Of a DNA stretch of 64,000 nt, positions 1 through 12,379 are shown piece after piece. The stretch lies in contig OZ025286.1 in assembly GCA_964019165.1 (NCBI GenBank), forward strand, positions 11,444,188-11,508,187, given 5' to 3'. The DNA comes from Mastigias papua. Lineage: Eukaryota; Cnidaria; Scyphozoa; Rhizostomeae; Mastigiidae. Each line of letters opens with the position of its first letter. Positions within the stretch are counted from its first letter, which is position 1. The notes beneath the pieces are model-generated. The model made no database searches. It saw only the letters and a program-made list of their open reading frames with translations, and was not told where the DNA came from. The translations under genes and the position numbers were made by a program.

Positions 1-459
1 GATTTTCGATAAGATCTCTACAAATTGTTCAGATGAGTAGGACATTTTCGGTTTATGGGCGAAGAATTCATTTCTTATTCTTTGCATGCTGTCAATCAGT
101 TCGCTGATGTGAAGTGGATGAGTCCTTTGGGACAGTTTTCGACAGTTTGGAACCAATTTGAGACCAGAATGTAACAAGGCTTGCACCAATGTTGTCATAT
201 CCCAATCCTCCTCATTTCCTTTCTCGAATTGAGCAACAAGGCATTTTTTACCGTCAGCTTTCTTGAAACTTTTACTTAGCAGATTGCACATATAACTTCC
301 ACTATTGACATCACTGGTCCATTTCTGATCTGGATACTTTTTATTCCACTTTTCTATGAAGAGTTTTCGTAATTCCGTTGGTAGGATCTCTAATATGATA
401 TATGCAACTTTTACGAAGTTTTCTCTTTCAATGGTCCATCGCAATTTTGAGCATGCCAT
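1..459 (-). CDS. HEPN (DZIP3-like) domain protein, N-terminal exon, runs off the left edge
   Basis: The minus strand is open from an ATG at 459 to the window edge, 153 codons with no stop. The reading resembles the DZIP3-type HEPN domain: an all-helical profile with a W/Y-rich middle (KWNKKYPDQKW near residue 38) and a terminal R129-N130-x4-H135 motif (RIRNEFFAH). That R-x4-6-H signature is the catalytic or RNA-binding motif of HEPN domains. In animals DZIP3-type HEPN domains sit at the N terminus of large proteins, often ahead of NACHT or other signalling domains; what follows here is outside the window. The codon just before the ATG is TAG, so this ATG is either the true start or the first base after a splice acceptor reading CCTAG. 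No transposon hallmarks are visible. The family call rests on the motif and general pattern, not on a database search. Confidence 0.7.
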   Translation of the reverse strand, partial: MACSKLRWTIERENFVKVAYIILEILPTELRKLFIEKWNKKYPDQKWTSDVNSGSYMCNLLSKSFKKADGKKCLVAQFEKGNEEDWDMTTLVQALLHSGLKLVPNCRKLSQRTHPLHISELIDSMQRIRNEFFAHKPKMSYSSEQFVEILSKI

Positions 460-2667
460 CTAGGATTTAATAATTCGAAGTTACTTTGACATATTAATCC
501 TCTTGTATGATTGATTTAATAAAGCAACTATGATAAATTATATTGTATGTTAGGTCACTGCTAAACGCAATACCTTAATTAAGATCAAAGGGTACTAGGA
601 TTGTCACTAGTGGTGCATTTCACACTCAGAACAGCTCATTTGTTGTAGCAGCTCAGCTGGCCAATAATTAATACACTGTTCGATTCCAAATAAGGATATA
701 CACATGTTATATAGAGAAATATTAGAGTATCTAGAAAATCAGTTAGATGTGAGTTGAGTAAAGTAAAGGATAAAAATAGCGCGCAACTTGTATGATGTAT
801 CGATACAGCAAAGAATGTCTTTCTGTGGTTTGAATTCTAGGTAAGCTATTAGAATCAAAGATAGGAGAGCGACAAAAGTCCCCTAACAGTAGCCAATACA
901 GGAACCAGAATAGTGTCTTGGGGTCATGGACTTTTGCGCACCCATTGAAGCTCTCCTGTTTAATAGTCTTACTTCTAGTGCTCCTTCGAAAAGCTAAATG
1001 GGGCTCTATCTAGCCGGAGGTCATACTCATACTGAATTTAAACTTTGTTTTGTCATTTGGGGAATATCCTTCTAAGAAATAAAACTCTGGATTTTCCTTA
1101 TTCCGCAATGTTCTGTCGGCATTTGAATAATTTTTGCATACACAGTGAGAAATAAAAGAGGAATTGTACAATTTCTTCAAGGATTTGTATGCCATAGAAA
1201 AAGAAGGACGAATATTTCAATAGAGAGTGCCTGCAAGAACGGGCACGACACGAATTGACGTATATGCAGTATGAAACATGCAACTCAAGGTTTTAAACCT
1301 AATAGAATTTGTTGTGAGGTACTGCGCTGTTGCAGCTTTCCGCAAAAGAGCATCATATATATTGGTTTGCACTAAAGGAAAGTTTTCAGATAAAACTTTC
1401 ATCATTGCTTTTGAATATCGTATATTGCCAGGCCTTATGCAAGGGGATTTGTTAAGGGGGTACAGATAAACCTAGCATAGAGATTTCAGTCAACTAAGCG
1501 ATGTAGGTGAGTTGTGGAAAGGGTAATACGGTAGCTTCGTATAGAGAAGAACTATTAGTACATTAACAGGAGGGCATTTAAAATCAGCAACAAAATAGTT
1601 TGCATTGGAACAGTAACGAAAAAAGATGGTTGCTCAAAAGCTCCCCTGTAAGTATTACAGTAAAACAATAGAAGGAACATAAACGAAACAAAATATTTGA
1701 TGTTCAGAAATAGTTACTTGCTAATATTCAGAAATATTTCTGGCTTCCAGGTGTTGAAAATTAAAGGAAAGCTATTTGCTGCATGTTTCTTCCGTATAAT
1801 CCAATGTTCATTATGTCCTAAAGACTGAGCTGTTTCCAAGGTAAGACAAGAGTTTAAATAATGCATGATTTATATGCCAAAGCTATTTCAGACACTGTAA
1901 ACACACTAAATAGGTATATCAAAACGTGTTTTGATATGTTTACTTAAATCTGATTCACACTTATGCTCCAAGAGCCGAAGCACCCAGAGTACGCATGCGC
2001 AGAAGGAAGTCTTTCACGTCCAAGTTCCTTCTGGGCATGCTTACTTCGTTTGTTTCAGTTTCTGCCTTACAAGTGTGAAGCAGGCTTTAGTGTGTTTAAA
2101 GGGTATAACACTTGTAGTGTCTCATACAGTCCCAGTCTTGTCTCTCATGAAGTAAAAGACATAGCAAATATTATTGTTCTTTTACAGTCATGCTTACATG
2201 CAAAATGTAAAGAAGACCGCTAACTCTGGTTGCCCTTACAGAAGGACGTAAGGAAGAATCAAATCTGCCGAAAGCGGAATCTAAGTAGTGCACTCATTCT
2301 ACATGCTGTCACTAAGAGATTTATGCGGCTATCTGATTCAAGCGAACCTAACCTGAAACATGCAAAAACAAAGCAACAGGCATGATACACTACTGTATTT
2401 GCCTAGGGGGACGGAAGCAGGCTTTAAAACTCTAGGAAGGCCGTGCCCTCAAGGCCCTATGGTTCCAGGTTTTCAATTTCCTTGCTTATTTAGAAAGATA
2501 GAGATGACAAGTATGATATGGACATATACACATGTTTATATATGCCATTGAGTGTGCTGCTGATTTATACAGCATATTTTGAGGAGGAAGATTTCGCTTT
2601 GTTCACAATAGCCATGGTAGAATTATCGAAAAGAATAGCTGCTTTACAGGAGTTGCTGAATCAATAC
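460..2667. other. intergenic, nothing recognised
   Basis: About 2.2 kb of AT-rich DNA. Short open frames exist on both strands but none has recognisable motifs or biased composition. No repeat structure stands out. Confidence 0.5.
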
Positions 2668-3077
2668 TCTTAGGTTCCTAATAAACGGGGGGTCATAATA
2701 GTAGGTGGGGTTGGAAAATTTTCGAAAATTTAATAAACGGGGGGTATTATTAAACGGGGGGGGGTCGGAATTTCGACAAAATGTCAAAATCTCTAAAAAG
2801 CACAATTCCATAGAGAATATCTTTCAATAACCCAAGAATAAGAAATATAAGCCAAATACAGCACGAAAATCTATATATATATATACTGTAAGCATAAAAA
2901 ATATCTCTGATCGGAGCACACAAAGACAAACAATTTGGAGAAGTTGAAGAAAAAAGGACAACCTCATCTGTCAAATACTTGAAAATTAATAAACGGGGGG
3001 TCCTAACAAGGTCCGGGGGGTCGGAAAAAAATCAAAAAATTAATAGGCATCCCGGGACCTTTATTAGGAACCTAAGA
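2668..3077. mobile_element. MITE with 18-bp terminal inverted repeats
   Basis: The ends are perfect inverted repeats: TCTTAGGTTCCTAATAAA at 2668-2685 and its complement at 3060-3077. The tetranucleotide ATAC lies immediately outside both ends (2664-2667 and 3078-3081), a plausible target-site duplication. Inside, the motif AATAAACGGGGGG recurs several times (near 2681, 2731 and 2990) along with a run of nine G near 2755. No transposase is encoded. The superfamily cannot be assigned from these ends. Confidence 0.75.
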
Positions 3078-4401
3078 ATACATTCCTTGATCTATCCAGA
3101 GTCAATCTGTTTATTTTCTTGAACTAAATACAGTATTTTGATAGCGAAGTCCTCTTCTAAATGTACATAGAAGGACATAATATATCTGGACCCAAGCATA
3201 CGTCATCTTGGCTTCAGATTTCAACTAGGGTTAATATGCCCTAAAATTTTAATAAAGAAGTCAACGTTTTACGTAATGGCACCTAAAAGTCAATAGCTAA
3301 ATATATATTAACTAGTAAAACGAAAATGTGCTTTTTTAATACCATGACATGCTCTGTTGCTGTTCTATGCTATTTAAACAATCAGAAAAAATATAAAACG
3401 AGGCTGGCCCGAAGGCTTTTGCTCAAATTATGGCAGACCGAAATGTAGCCGCTAGTCAACCCTTCGTGTTTTTCCGGCTGATCTTCGGGTGTAGCCAAAG
3501 CTTCTGCCGACTGAAGTCTGCATCTGTCACACTTCAGGATGACAATGGTCGGAGGTATAAAATTTCGTCAATTGCTGTCACAATAGACTACCGTACTCGC
3601 CACTCGAAATCTAAATTATCATTAAAACTGCCACGTTATGACTATATATTATAGATAAACTTCTGCGGGTCTCGCGATCAAAGTTTCACATAGCACATTT
3701 TATGCTATGCTTGATGAATAAACAGGCAACTGATCACCTTTGGATATTAAGACAGATATTTGGACTAGGGAATGGAAGACTTTTCTGGAGACTGAAGTTG
3801 TTAAATTGGATGCTAGGGAAAGGATGAAATGGAATAAGATCATCTGCCTAGATCAGAGGAAACAAATTCGCGTGGAGTAAACTTTTCTTTGACGGGATTC
3901 ATAACTTGTCCATTTTTGCTGCTATGGTGAAGCTGAATAACAATTTTGCACACGACATGAAAGCATTTAATTCAGTTCATGCTCAAATTTGGCAGACAAG
4001 CAAGAGAGATATCAATCCTCTACCAATAGTAAAAAGTAGATATCTGTTAGAAAATACTACTAGCTCTGCAAATAGTCATATAAAGGGAAGTTCGCGTCTT
4101 CGATTAGTATCCAGTATGAATATTAAATTAACAAACGAAAGCTGAAGTAGCAGTATCATTACAAATCAGGCAAGTTATTATCTCGAAACCTCTCCAAGTT
4201 AAGGCGCACGCAGATGGATAATATTTCCTTTATTTCAGTATGTCAGTATAATGTTAATGCAATAATGCAAATAACAAAGGTGGTATGTTGTAGGGTTCCA
4301 TGTTACTAGAGAATGTGAGATTGTGATAGAATAAATCGACATAGAAATGCAATGTTCAAACGTTTGGTTAGGATTGGTAGCAGGGTTACAGAACTGGGAA
4401 A
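3078..4401. other. intergenic, nothing recognised
   Basis: Open frames at 3430-3654 and 3906-4145 have no family resemblance I can name and no codon signal; treated as chance. Confidence 0.5.
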
Positions 4402-4646
4402 GAAAAATCAATACCACACTCATTAAATCATCAGCAACAGAACCAAAGTGAAAAAATCAATACCACACTCATTAAATCATCAGCAACAGAACCAAAGTGA
4501 AAAAATCAATACCACACTCATTAAATCATCAGCAACAGAACCAAAGTGAAAAAATCAATACCACACTCATTAAATCATCAGCAACAGAACCAAAGTGACA
4601 AAATCAATACCACACTCATTAAATCATCAGCAACAGAACCAAAGTG
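4402..4646. repeat. 49-bp tandem repeat, five copies
   Basis: Five head-to-tail copies of a 49-bp unit beginning AAAAAATCAATACCACACTC and ending CAGAACCAAAGTG. Copies 2 to 4 are identical; copy 5 has one A-to-C change near its start, and the first is slightly short. The near identity implies recent expansion. No coding potential runs through it. Confidence 0.95.
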
Positions 4647-7544
4647 AAAAAATTGAATCAGAAAACCAATCTAAAATAGTCTATTAGTTTACGTCATAGT
4701 AAGTAAAATCTGCCATTTTTACGTTCGATAGTAGCAATGCATATTCCTCATTTACGAAGTACCTCTCATCAGGCAATAACAAAGGGATTATCCCATGTTG
4801 ACATTTCAAGGACCCACTACTCTCACTACTGTGTTCCTCTGCATTACATAACGGTATTTGTTTTCAACCTCAAAAGCTTGGCACTATAGGTTCTAAGCAG
4901 AGACCAATTGGGATCACACGTTCTAAGATCTAAACGTTCCTTAGCTGGGTATAGCCTTTCTTCACCCACTTGTGACTTCATACCCCTTGCTAAATTTGAT
5001 ATAAGTAAGCACTTCTTTCAATGCATATTTTAAATATATCCTCAGTCTTTTAAAGTATGTCCCCTTATTGCTTTACATTAGGACTGAAGATGGATCCCAG
5101 AAGAGGTATGACACATATAGCGTTTTTGGAATAGTTTAATTTAAGGACTTTTACCATAGAAGTATAGAGAGAGTGAAGGATATTGAACAGTCAGCTTCAG
5201 CATGAAATACTGATCTTACCACAGATTTGACTACGGTTTATTTTACAGACATTGCAAAATTCTAGAGCTACGAGAAGAGAGTTATTGGAGAAATGAAAAA
5301 GACAAATAGATTATAAACAGAAAGCTGAGACAAAGATAAAACAGAACCAAGTCATTTGTCTAGAATAATATCAAGTCTGCTCGAGAAGATCTGATGACAC
5401 GAAAAAGTAACAATAATATCTGCAAAATTACCAAAAAGCAGGTGTCTATAGCTTCAGAAATTCAATCAAATGAACAAGACTCCACTTTATTTTCCCGTTC
5501 CATCTTCAAACCTAGTAACTTCTCAACACCTCAAGCATTCTTTGTGATTCTACCAGTGTAACTATAGCCTAGTGTTTGCTTTATGTCATCATAAATTCTC
5601 ACACATACGATACCACATTGATTGGCAGAGCAATGCCTTATCGTTTTAGTCAAAGCATTGTGCATGAAAAGAAATATATGCAATTCAATACGAGCTTGAA
5701 ATATAAATGTCTAATGAAATGATAGTCCTTCTCCTTATCTGCTCTTTCATTTGCAGTAGTGATGATTCTTATCAAAAATTCAAAGGAAGAATATTCAGAT
5801 GAGATTTCGGTTCTATTTAAAAAATACCACGAAGAAAGTGCTTAACTACCTATGGCAAACAACTCCCAATTTTGCTACCCTGGACATCAAATGGATCTCA
5901 AGGAAGAATTTAATATATACTTTCATCCATGTCTCCATGTGATGATTATCCTGTTTGAAACAGTTCAGTTTCTGATTTCAATAAATTTAATGTAATTCTA
6001 ACATCTGTTCTGTATTACGAGAGAGTGCTCCATATTCATGCATCAAATCAAAACTTGGTTCTCATTGGGAGTTTAAGTTGTTTAAGTGCGCTCGCTTTAT
6101 GCAGCAGAAGTTCATAAACAAGTACGTATTTTAGCCTGGAACTTTGAATTATGCTTGTCTTGGTTGCTTTGGAAATATCAGACTTTTCATCTTTGAATTC
6201 ATTCAATGCTTGCTTCCACTTAGTCTACCTGAAAAATATTTAAAAAATCAAAAACTATTACAGACTTGCAGATTGAAAATCAAGCAAACCTTGTCAGCGC
6301 ACGTTGCCCTTTATCATAGTATCCAAACTTCAAATTGCCTGAAGAAGTAAAGGAAAGTCAAATCAGTGGTGACTTGTGTCTTTAACTAATGTTTTCTGCA
6401 TCAATCTACAGAATTTAAAGAAGACTGCACCCATTCAGCTTTCAATTAGCTCCAAAAAGCAAATATATAGATGTTTTTTGATATTTATTGTATTTGAAAG
6501 TTATTTCTAGGTAAATTCCCTAGAAACAGAGCTGTCTTCAGTCCATATATGGTATGCTTAGTTTCACCCTTAAATTTTCATGCCTATGCATGTCAGCGCT
6601 GGCAATGCCATTCTTCTATTATGAGTAATATTAGCACACAACAGCTTAAAATCGCAATGCATTCCTTCTTGAGAGAAAGAGTCACTACAGTTACCCGTTT
6701 AAAAGAAACATTTGTGCATCATCAATGATGATGCCATATACTTTACAAGAGCACAAAATTTTAGCACAATGAAGGCCAGTACATATGACAGGACTTGGTA
6801 TAAAATGTTAAATCTCAGCAAACCATTGCTTTTTTACACTTTTTCGCCTTTAGGGTTCTTCCATGAGCATTTCAAAAACAAATTTCACTTTTGCCTTCAA
6901 GTGTAATTTATAAAAATTACTAGCCATGTTTTTAACTGGTAGTTGTCAGTCTTCCAACTACTTAGCTAAACTGCATTTAGCGTTATATCAAAATCATTGA
7001 TTGATGGGAAGTGAGCCTTGACATTTAATTTGAAACACCAATATGTTTAACTTGCTCTTTTAGACAAATTATGGTACTTAAAGATTCACCATTGGTTTTC
7101 ACTTGCTACTAGCGTGAAATATTTTAGCAAATATATAAGTCTTAGAGGCAGTCCTTACTCCCTTGTATAATTTACAGGTGATCATCGAAGTCATAAATGG
7201 TGGACAAATTGTTTGGCATTGGTCAGAAGGAAAACACTATGCTAAGGTTATTTCCACACCAGTGGTTGTAGGGCGTACCGCTTTTAGGACAAAACCAGTC
7301 ACACGAGAACAAGGATGTACTTAGGATATTGCTTACTTAATATTGTTTAGTTGTTGCTATGGCAAAATTTCTATGATTATCAAGCTTTTGTATTATTTCA
7401 GTTGAATTTGAATCATAGAGATGGCCTGTGATTAGTTTTATTATCGTACAAACAGAAAGCACTAGACTTGACCCTACAAGTATCTTAGCTTGAAGACAAA
7501 TGCAGCTCAGGTTCCTTGACATTTCTTTGACAGTCTGATACACT
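4647..7544. other. intergenic, nothing recognised
   Basis: Nearly 3 kb without a gene, repeat or transposon end that I can support. Open frames at 6144-6350 and 6712-6906 are short and unlike known families. Confidence 0.5.
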
Positions 7545-8130
7545 TCAGGGAGGCCGGAGCATATTTTTGATGGGGGGGGGGGTGGGAGTGAGTTACAAGT
7601 CCATATGGAAGTATGCAACAATGGGGTCAGGGGCGGAACCCCTAAAAATTTTGCAATCCACGCCTTATACTTCAGTGGGAAACGCCCTGCTTGAATATAG
7701 ATATGCATCCTGTCTTCGTAGAAAACGGCAGATAAAATCATAGAAGTGTTAGCGAGAAAACTGAATAGACATTATTGCTACTCTAGAACGATTGAAGCCA
7801 GGTCAGGTAAAATGATAGAAACACATGTTGTCAGAGCAATTAGATCATGTTGAACGCTAGGTGACAAAGAACACAGAACCCTTCCCTGACTTTACATGTT
7901 TATGAGATTTTGGACCAGTCTACGGCACCACATTTGAAAAAACTTGGGTTATTTGCCTCCAATAGGTCCTTATGACTCCGGCGCTGGTGCTTTTGAAAGT
8001 GAATGAACTTTAACACGGAAAAAGGAGATATAGTTTCTATTTGGATCGAATGCTTCAATCTTGACATCATACATGAGCAGAAAAGTGGGGGGCTGCAGCC
8101 CCTCCAGCCCTCCCCCCCGGCTCCGGCGTG
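7545..8130. mobile_element. possible hAT-type non-autonomous element
   Basis: The left side carries GGCCGGAGC followed by a G-tract (7551-7582). The right side carries a mirrored C-rich stretch ending in GGCTCCGGCG (8100-8128), giving short inverted ends around GCCGGAGC. This G-rich start and C-rich finish is familiar from degenerate hAT-like elements. No target duplication is clear, so the boundaries are approximate. Confidence 0.3.
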
Positions 8131-9820
8131 TCTGTACTTGACCTCAGAAAAATGTTCCTAACAAGGTCCTTTTCAAATATGTTCTCAGATATGTGCTTCA
8201 CAATAAAGCAGTAACCGAATGCTTCCTCCTGCAAAAAGCGCTTATAAATGGAAGGGCAACAAATGCAACTGACTTTTCTGCAAGAGATTCTTAGCACAGG
8301 TTTAGTTCTTGAATTAATCTCAAACAAGTTAATCACTTTCGATTTCGGAATACATAATTGACTACGATTTAGTCCTCAGACTATAACCATGCACTTTTGT
8401 TTGTCATAGTGCCCTTTTCTTGATAAGAGGTAAAACGACCTGTATTGCCCCTCAGTATTTATTTGCAAACCTCTTTTATTTGTATTTGTATGTATTTTAT
8501 GTAGCTGTACTATTTGTTTCGTTCTGTTTTGTTTTGTTCTTGTTAATGGCTGAGGAGTTGTCATTGTATCCTGCACTTCGTTGGATCATTTTTGTTTTTG
8601 TAGTCAAGTAGATTTGTGCGTATTGTAGTGAATATCTTCAATTTGTAAACTTTTATATTGAATAAAATAAAAAGAAAACATGTTAGAAAATAGCACCAAG
8701 TAATTTACATCACATCGACTACACAGGGCTCACTGTTTACCTGAATTCAAGTGTCTTCAACTAACTCTCACGAACCAATCACTATACGACAAATTGATAT
8801 ATGAATTAAAGCAGTCATTCGATGAATAGCTGTGATTTGCAACAAATTTGGAAAGAATTGTGATCTAAGTTGATTAAGATCTTTTTACTTCAACCAAGTA
8901 TCTCCATAACCATCAATCGGTTAGTTTAGTCGGTGCAGCTTCATTTCAAAGCCAGCGTACATTTTGTAATTATTCCCATTTGCTGACGCACAATATCAAA
9001 AGGAGCTTATTATTAAATAAATAAAGTGCATAATGCCACTATATTACAATCAGATTTCAATAATATATTACTAAAAGTATGTTACTGATTTAGACATAGC
9101 ATTCATATTTGCTAACTCTAGCCTTAACTTCCCTACCATTGGCAGTCAATTTAACTTAAAGTTTGGCAGCCAAAGTCTCCCAGGTAGGATGAATAGATTC
9201 TTGAACGGATGTGACCAAAGTTTTCATATGCAGCTGTCACAGACCCGAGCTTTTAGGCAGAAATAAGAGAATGTATACCCGCAGACAACTTAATAGGTTA
9301 TGTTAACGCATAAAACTTTCCTCTAACCTAGACTAATATATCAATAGTCTACCAGAAAAATACCCTGTTTACCAAGTACTTTCCTGAAACCTAGAACCTA
9401 TCCGCCTAGAAAAATCTAACCTGCAACTAAAATCAACCTTTATTTATACCAAACGTTAATTATACAAAAATGGTTATGTAGGCAAAACATTTTAGGAAAA
9501 ACAGATAAGTTTCTATATTTAAACTACGAGTATGAGCTAGAAAATAGCAATACCGTAATGGATATAAATACAGCGACTGTAAATGCAGCAAAACAATAAA
9601 GAGGGGAGTCCCTACAGTATGGTGCAACAGGGGGAGTGCCTCATAGCTATAAACAAACTATACGTAATAAGCTAAATTAAATAAACAGCCCAATGGGCCT
9701 AGGAGGATCGTGTCACAGTATTACTTTTGTCTTCGCCAGAGTTGAATTCTCGCTGATTCACAGATACCGCCTTTAGCACATGGACATGGACACCCATTGT
9801 AATTTTCCACTACTTCTGTC
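8131..9820. other. intergenic; possible polyadenylation signal near 8660
   Basis: No gene is recognised. A T-rich stretch ending in AATAAAATAAAAAG near 8660-8676 looks like a 3' end, perhaps of a decayed transcript or LINE, but no upstream coding frame supports it. Confidence 0.35.
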
Positions 9821-10475
9821 TAAGGGTCTGATTACTTGGGCGAGTTAACCCGGAGCGTGCTCGGGTCGCCAGTAATTGGGACTATATGGCAAGGTTGACC
9901 CCGCCTGTAGCTCAGCTCTGACCCGTAACCAACCTGTATACAACATTAATGAGGTTTTATTCTTTAGCATGCTTCGATATGGCAATCAATTTACGCTACT
10001 TTCTCAGTTTAATTCGTGTATTCACGATTTGTGGACGCTACATTTCCAGATGTGAATGATACTGGCTTTATATGCTAGCTGCAAAAAAGCACTTAAATAA
10101 AATAAATTTAGCTCTATACAGCTCTAGAAAAGCTGCTTATTTTATTTTGAAGACTTAAGATGTATGCAACTAAATCATACACCCACGAAATTTCTTTGTG
10201 CTCAATTTTGTTAATTGAATGGCATTAAAAATGTATGTGTATACAAAGAGTCAACCCAGTGCTGACTCCGTTGAAGTAAGTACATGGCAAAAGCCAGCTC
10301 ACCTGGACGGGTTGGCCCTCTTTCAAAAAGCGCACCAACCTGGTAAGGCGGGTTGGCTCGTTTCACGTACTTGAATCATGCTTTTAAAAAACTATGTCAC
10401 TGAAGCACCAGGAGAAGTCATTGAGCCGGAAACGAGCCAGCATCGAGTCAACTCGTCCTTGTAATCAGGCCCTAA
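9821..10475. mobile_element. Harbinger-like MITE with TAA target duplication
   Basis: The element proper is 9824-10472. It starts GGGTCTGATTAC and ends GTAATCAGGCCC, inverted repeats with one mismatch that continue imperfectly inward (GGGCGAGTTAACC against the complement of GAGTCAACTCGTCC). TAA flanks both ends (9821-9823 and 10473-10475), the 3-bp duplication typical of PIF/Harbinger elements. The interior has no transposase; it contains GC-rich subterminal blocks with GGGTTGGC-like motifs in both orientations. Confidence 0.75.
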
Positions 10476-11170
10476 CATGTCAACTATTTTCAAAGCTTTC
10501 AAAATACCTTCCTCCTTCTCAAAGAACATGTAAACAAAACACGCATTTTCATTGGAAACATGACATAGTTAAGAGGGCATTGATAACAAATTGAAAACCT
10601 ACCCATAAATCTGAAACTCGTAACCAATGTATGTTTTCTTCATCGATTTGTCTACTATCTGACCTGTTTCGCTATCTCGCTAGTTGTTGCAGGAAGTAGA
10701 GTTGCTTTCATCCTACATACTTTAAATGAATCACATCATTAGAGTAGAACAGCCACGAAGCCAGAGTTGAAAACGTGGGGGGGGGGCAATGACAAAAGAC
10801 GAGCCAACCCCGTTACGTAACGCTTAATTTTCAGTTTTTGAGACCCCCTCCCCCTCCAGTTACGCTCCACAGCATGACCATCCATATGGATTAAACAGTA
10901 GCGCAACAAATAAAAGTATCATTTTCTCCCTCTAAAGGTGTTGCGTAATGAATGAGTTGCCCCTTAGTGCTTAGTATCGAGACAGCTTGAAAATATATAT
11001 TGTCTCTCCCTTAAAAAAAGTTTCTATTAACACGGCTGTAAAATTGAGTTTTTAAATCTTAAATGTTGAAATATAAATTAAGGTAACAAGATAAGCTTAA
11101 TGTCTTATTTTTCACGGGATGATTTAAAAGTTTGACTGTAAAATTTAACAATGTGTGCAGTAGAGCCCAA
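10476..11170. other. intergenic, nothing recognised
   Basis: Contains a G tract near 10780 and a C-rich tract near 10845 but no gene or clear element ends. Confidence 0.5.
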
Positions 11171-11422
11171 TCATCTTCTCAGCTTGAAAGAGAGTTTTCG
11201 ATTGTTAGAGTCCCAGACTTTTACAAAGTCATCAAACTCGAGTGACATCAACGTTGTTCTTTCAAAATGAAGGAGTGTGAGATTAGACTCTCGCTTTGTA
11301 GCTTGCCGTCTTCGTTGAGGAGCATCTTCCTTGGTCAGTGCCGAAAATAAGCATTCGACGCGAGCTGAGGCATACCCAGCAGTTGCAGCGACTCGGATAC
11401 TTTCCTTGTGAATATTGTTCAA
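11171..11422 (-). pseudogene. hAT transposase C-terminal (dimerisation) fragment
   Basis: An 83-codon open frame reads ASARVECLFSALTKE followed by basic residues and LLHFERTTL. This matches the pattern of the hAT C-terminal dimerisation domain, in which a small-residue/E-R-x-FS-x-L motif precedes a helix ending in L-L-h. It closes with a stop at 11171-11173. The rest of the transposase (zinc finger, RNase H-like core) is not found upstream on this strand, so this is a remnant or a single exon. It could also belong to a domesticated hAT-derived gene. Confidence 0.6.
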
Positions 11423-12327
11423 CTTGTCTCGTCATAGGAAAAAATAAGTAACATTTGCTGAAAGGTTACCTTCCGCTTTGTGCGCAGGTCATGTATTACA
11501 CCATTTCTTCGTACGGAAAAAGCAACATTTTCGCTTCTCTCAGAACTATGCGGCACTTAATCAAAAAATGAGAGGTGGATTTGCCCATTTCACCTTTTTA
11601 TCGACATTTTGATATAACTTTCATGATGTTTGGCAAAGCTCTTTGGCATATTATTTAACTGTAAAACTCTTACCAGCGGCTTTCCCCACTGTTTTGGCCT
11701 ATTGACTTCCATACTTCTTAGTAGATGAAGAAATAACAAGATTTTCTATCAAACTCGTATACAAATCGAGAAAATGACAGGTGGATCTGAATAGGCTTAT
11801 TATAAAGTAATATCGTGGTATAAATTACAACAAAACATTTTGAGGATTTCTGGCATATAATATTTGATTTGTCTCGAGAGTAAAAGTTGTACGAGTGATG
11901 CGCACCCCTCTGCGAAGCATTCTTACTGCGCAGACCTTAGTCTTGGATGGATGTTTACTCCGTTACAAATCCCATAGGCCTAGGCGTCTTTTGCTATGCT
12001 GTATGCTTCCGCTTGATCTGGTGGCATCATGTGTCTACTGGCTATTGAGTTTCCTATAGCATAAGAAAAATAACCGTGACCCTGCAGAAGATTGCTACCA
12101 TTACATTCCTTGATACTAGTTGTCTTATGTCAAATTTTTACTCTCAATTATCACCATTCTCAATGGCTTTTGGTGGAGAGCAGACGCTTATTTGAGTTCG
12201 CAGTAGCGAAGGGCTTCGAGGGGATTAATGCATGATTCTAAGTCAATAGATTAGGCTGTAAATGGATTTATGAATGAAATATTAAGAGTTACGAGGAGTC
12301 TTTAGGATAATTCATCGCATTTGAAAG
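11423..12327. other. intergenic, nothing recognised
   Basis: No gene is seen between the hAT fragment and the LINE. Open frames are short. Confidence 0.5.
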
Positions 12328-12379
12328 GAAAATTTTAACTTCGCTTGCTAACTTCGCATGCACATGTTGATGTGGCCTA

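Noticed and set aside
7337..7741. 134-codon open frame on the minus strand
   Set aside because: Spans a G tract (giving a proline run) at a probable transposon edge; no domain recognised.
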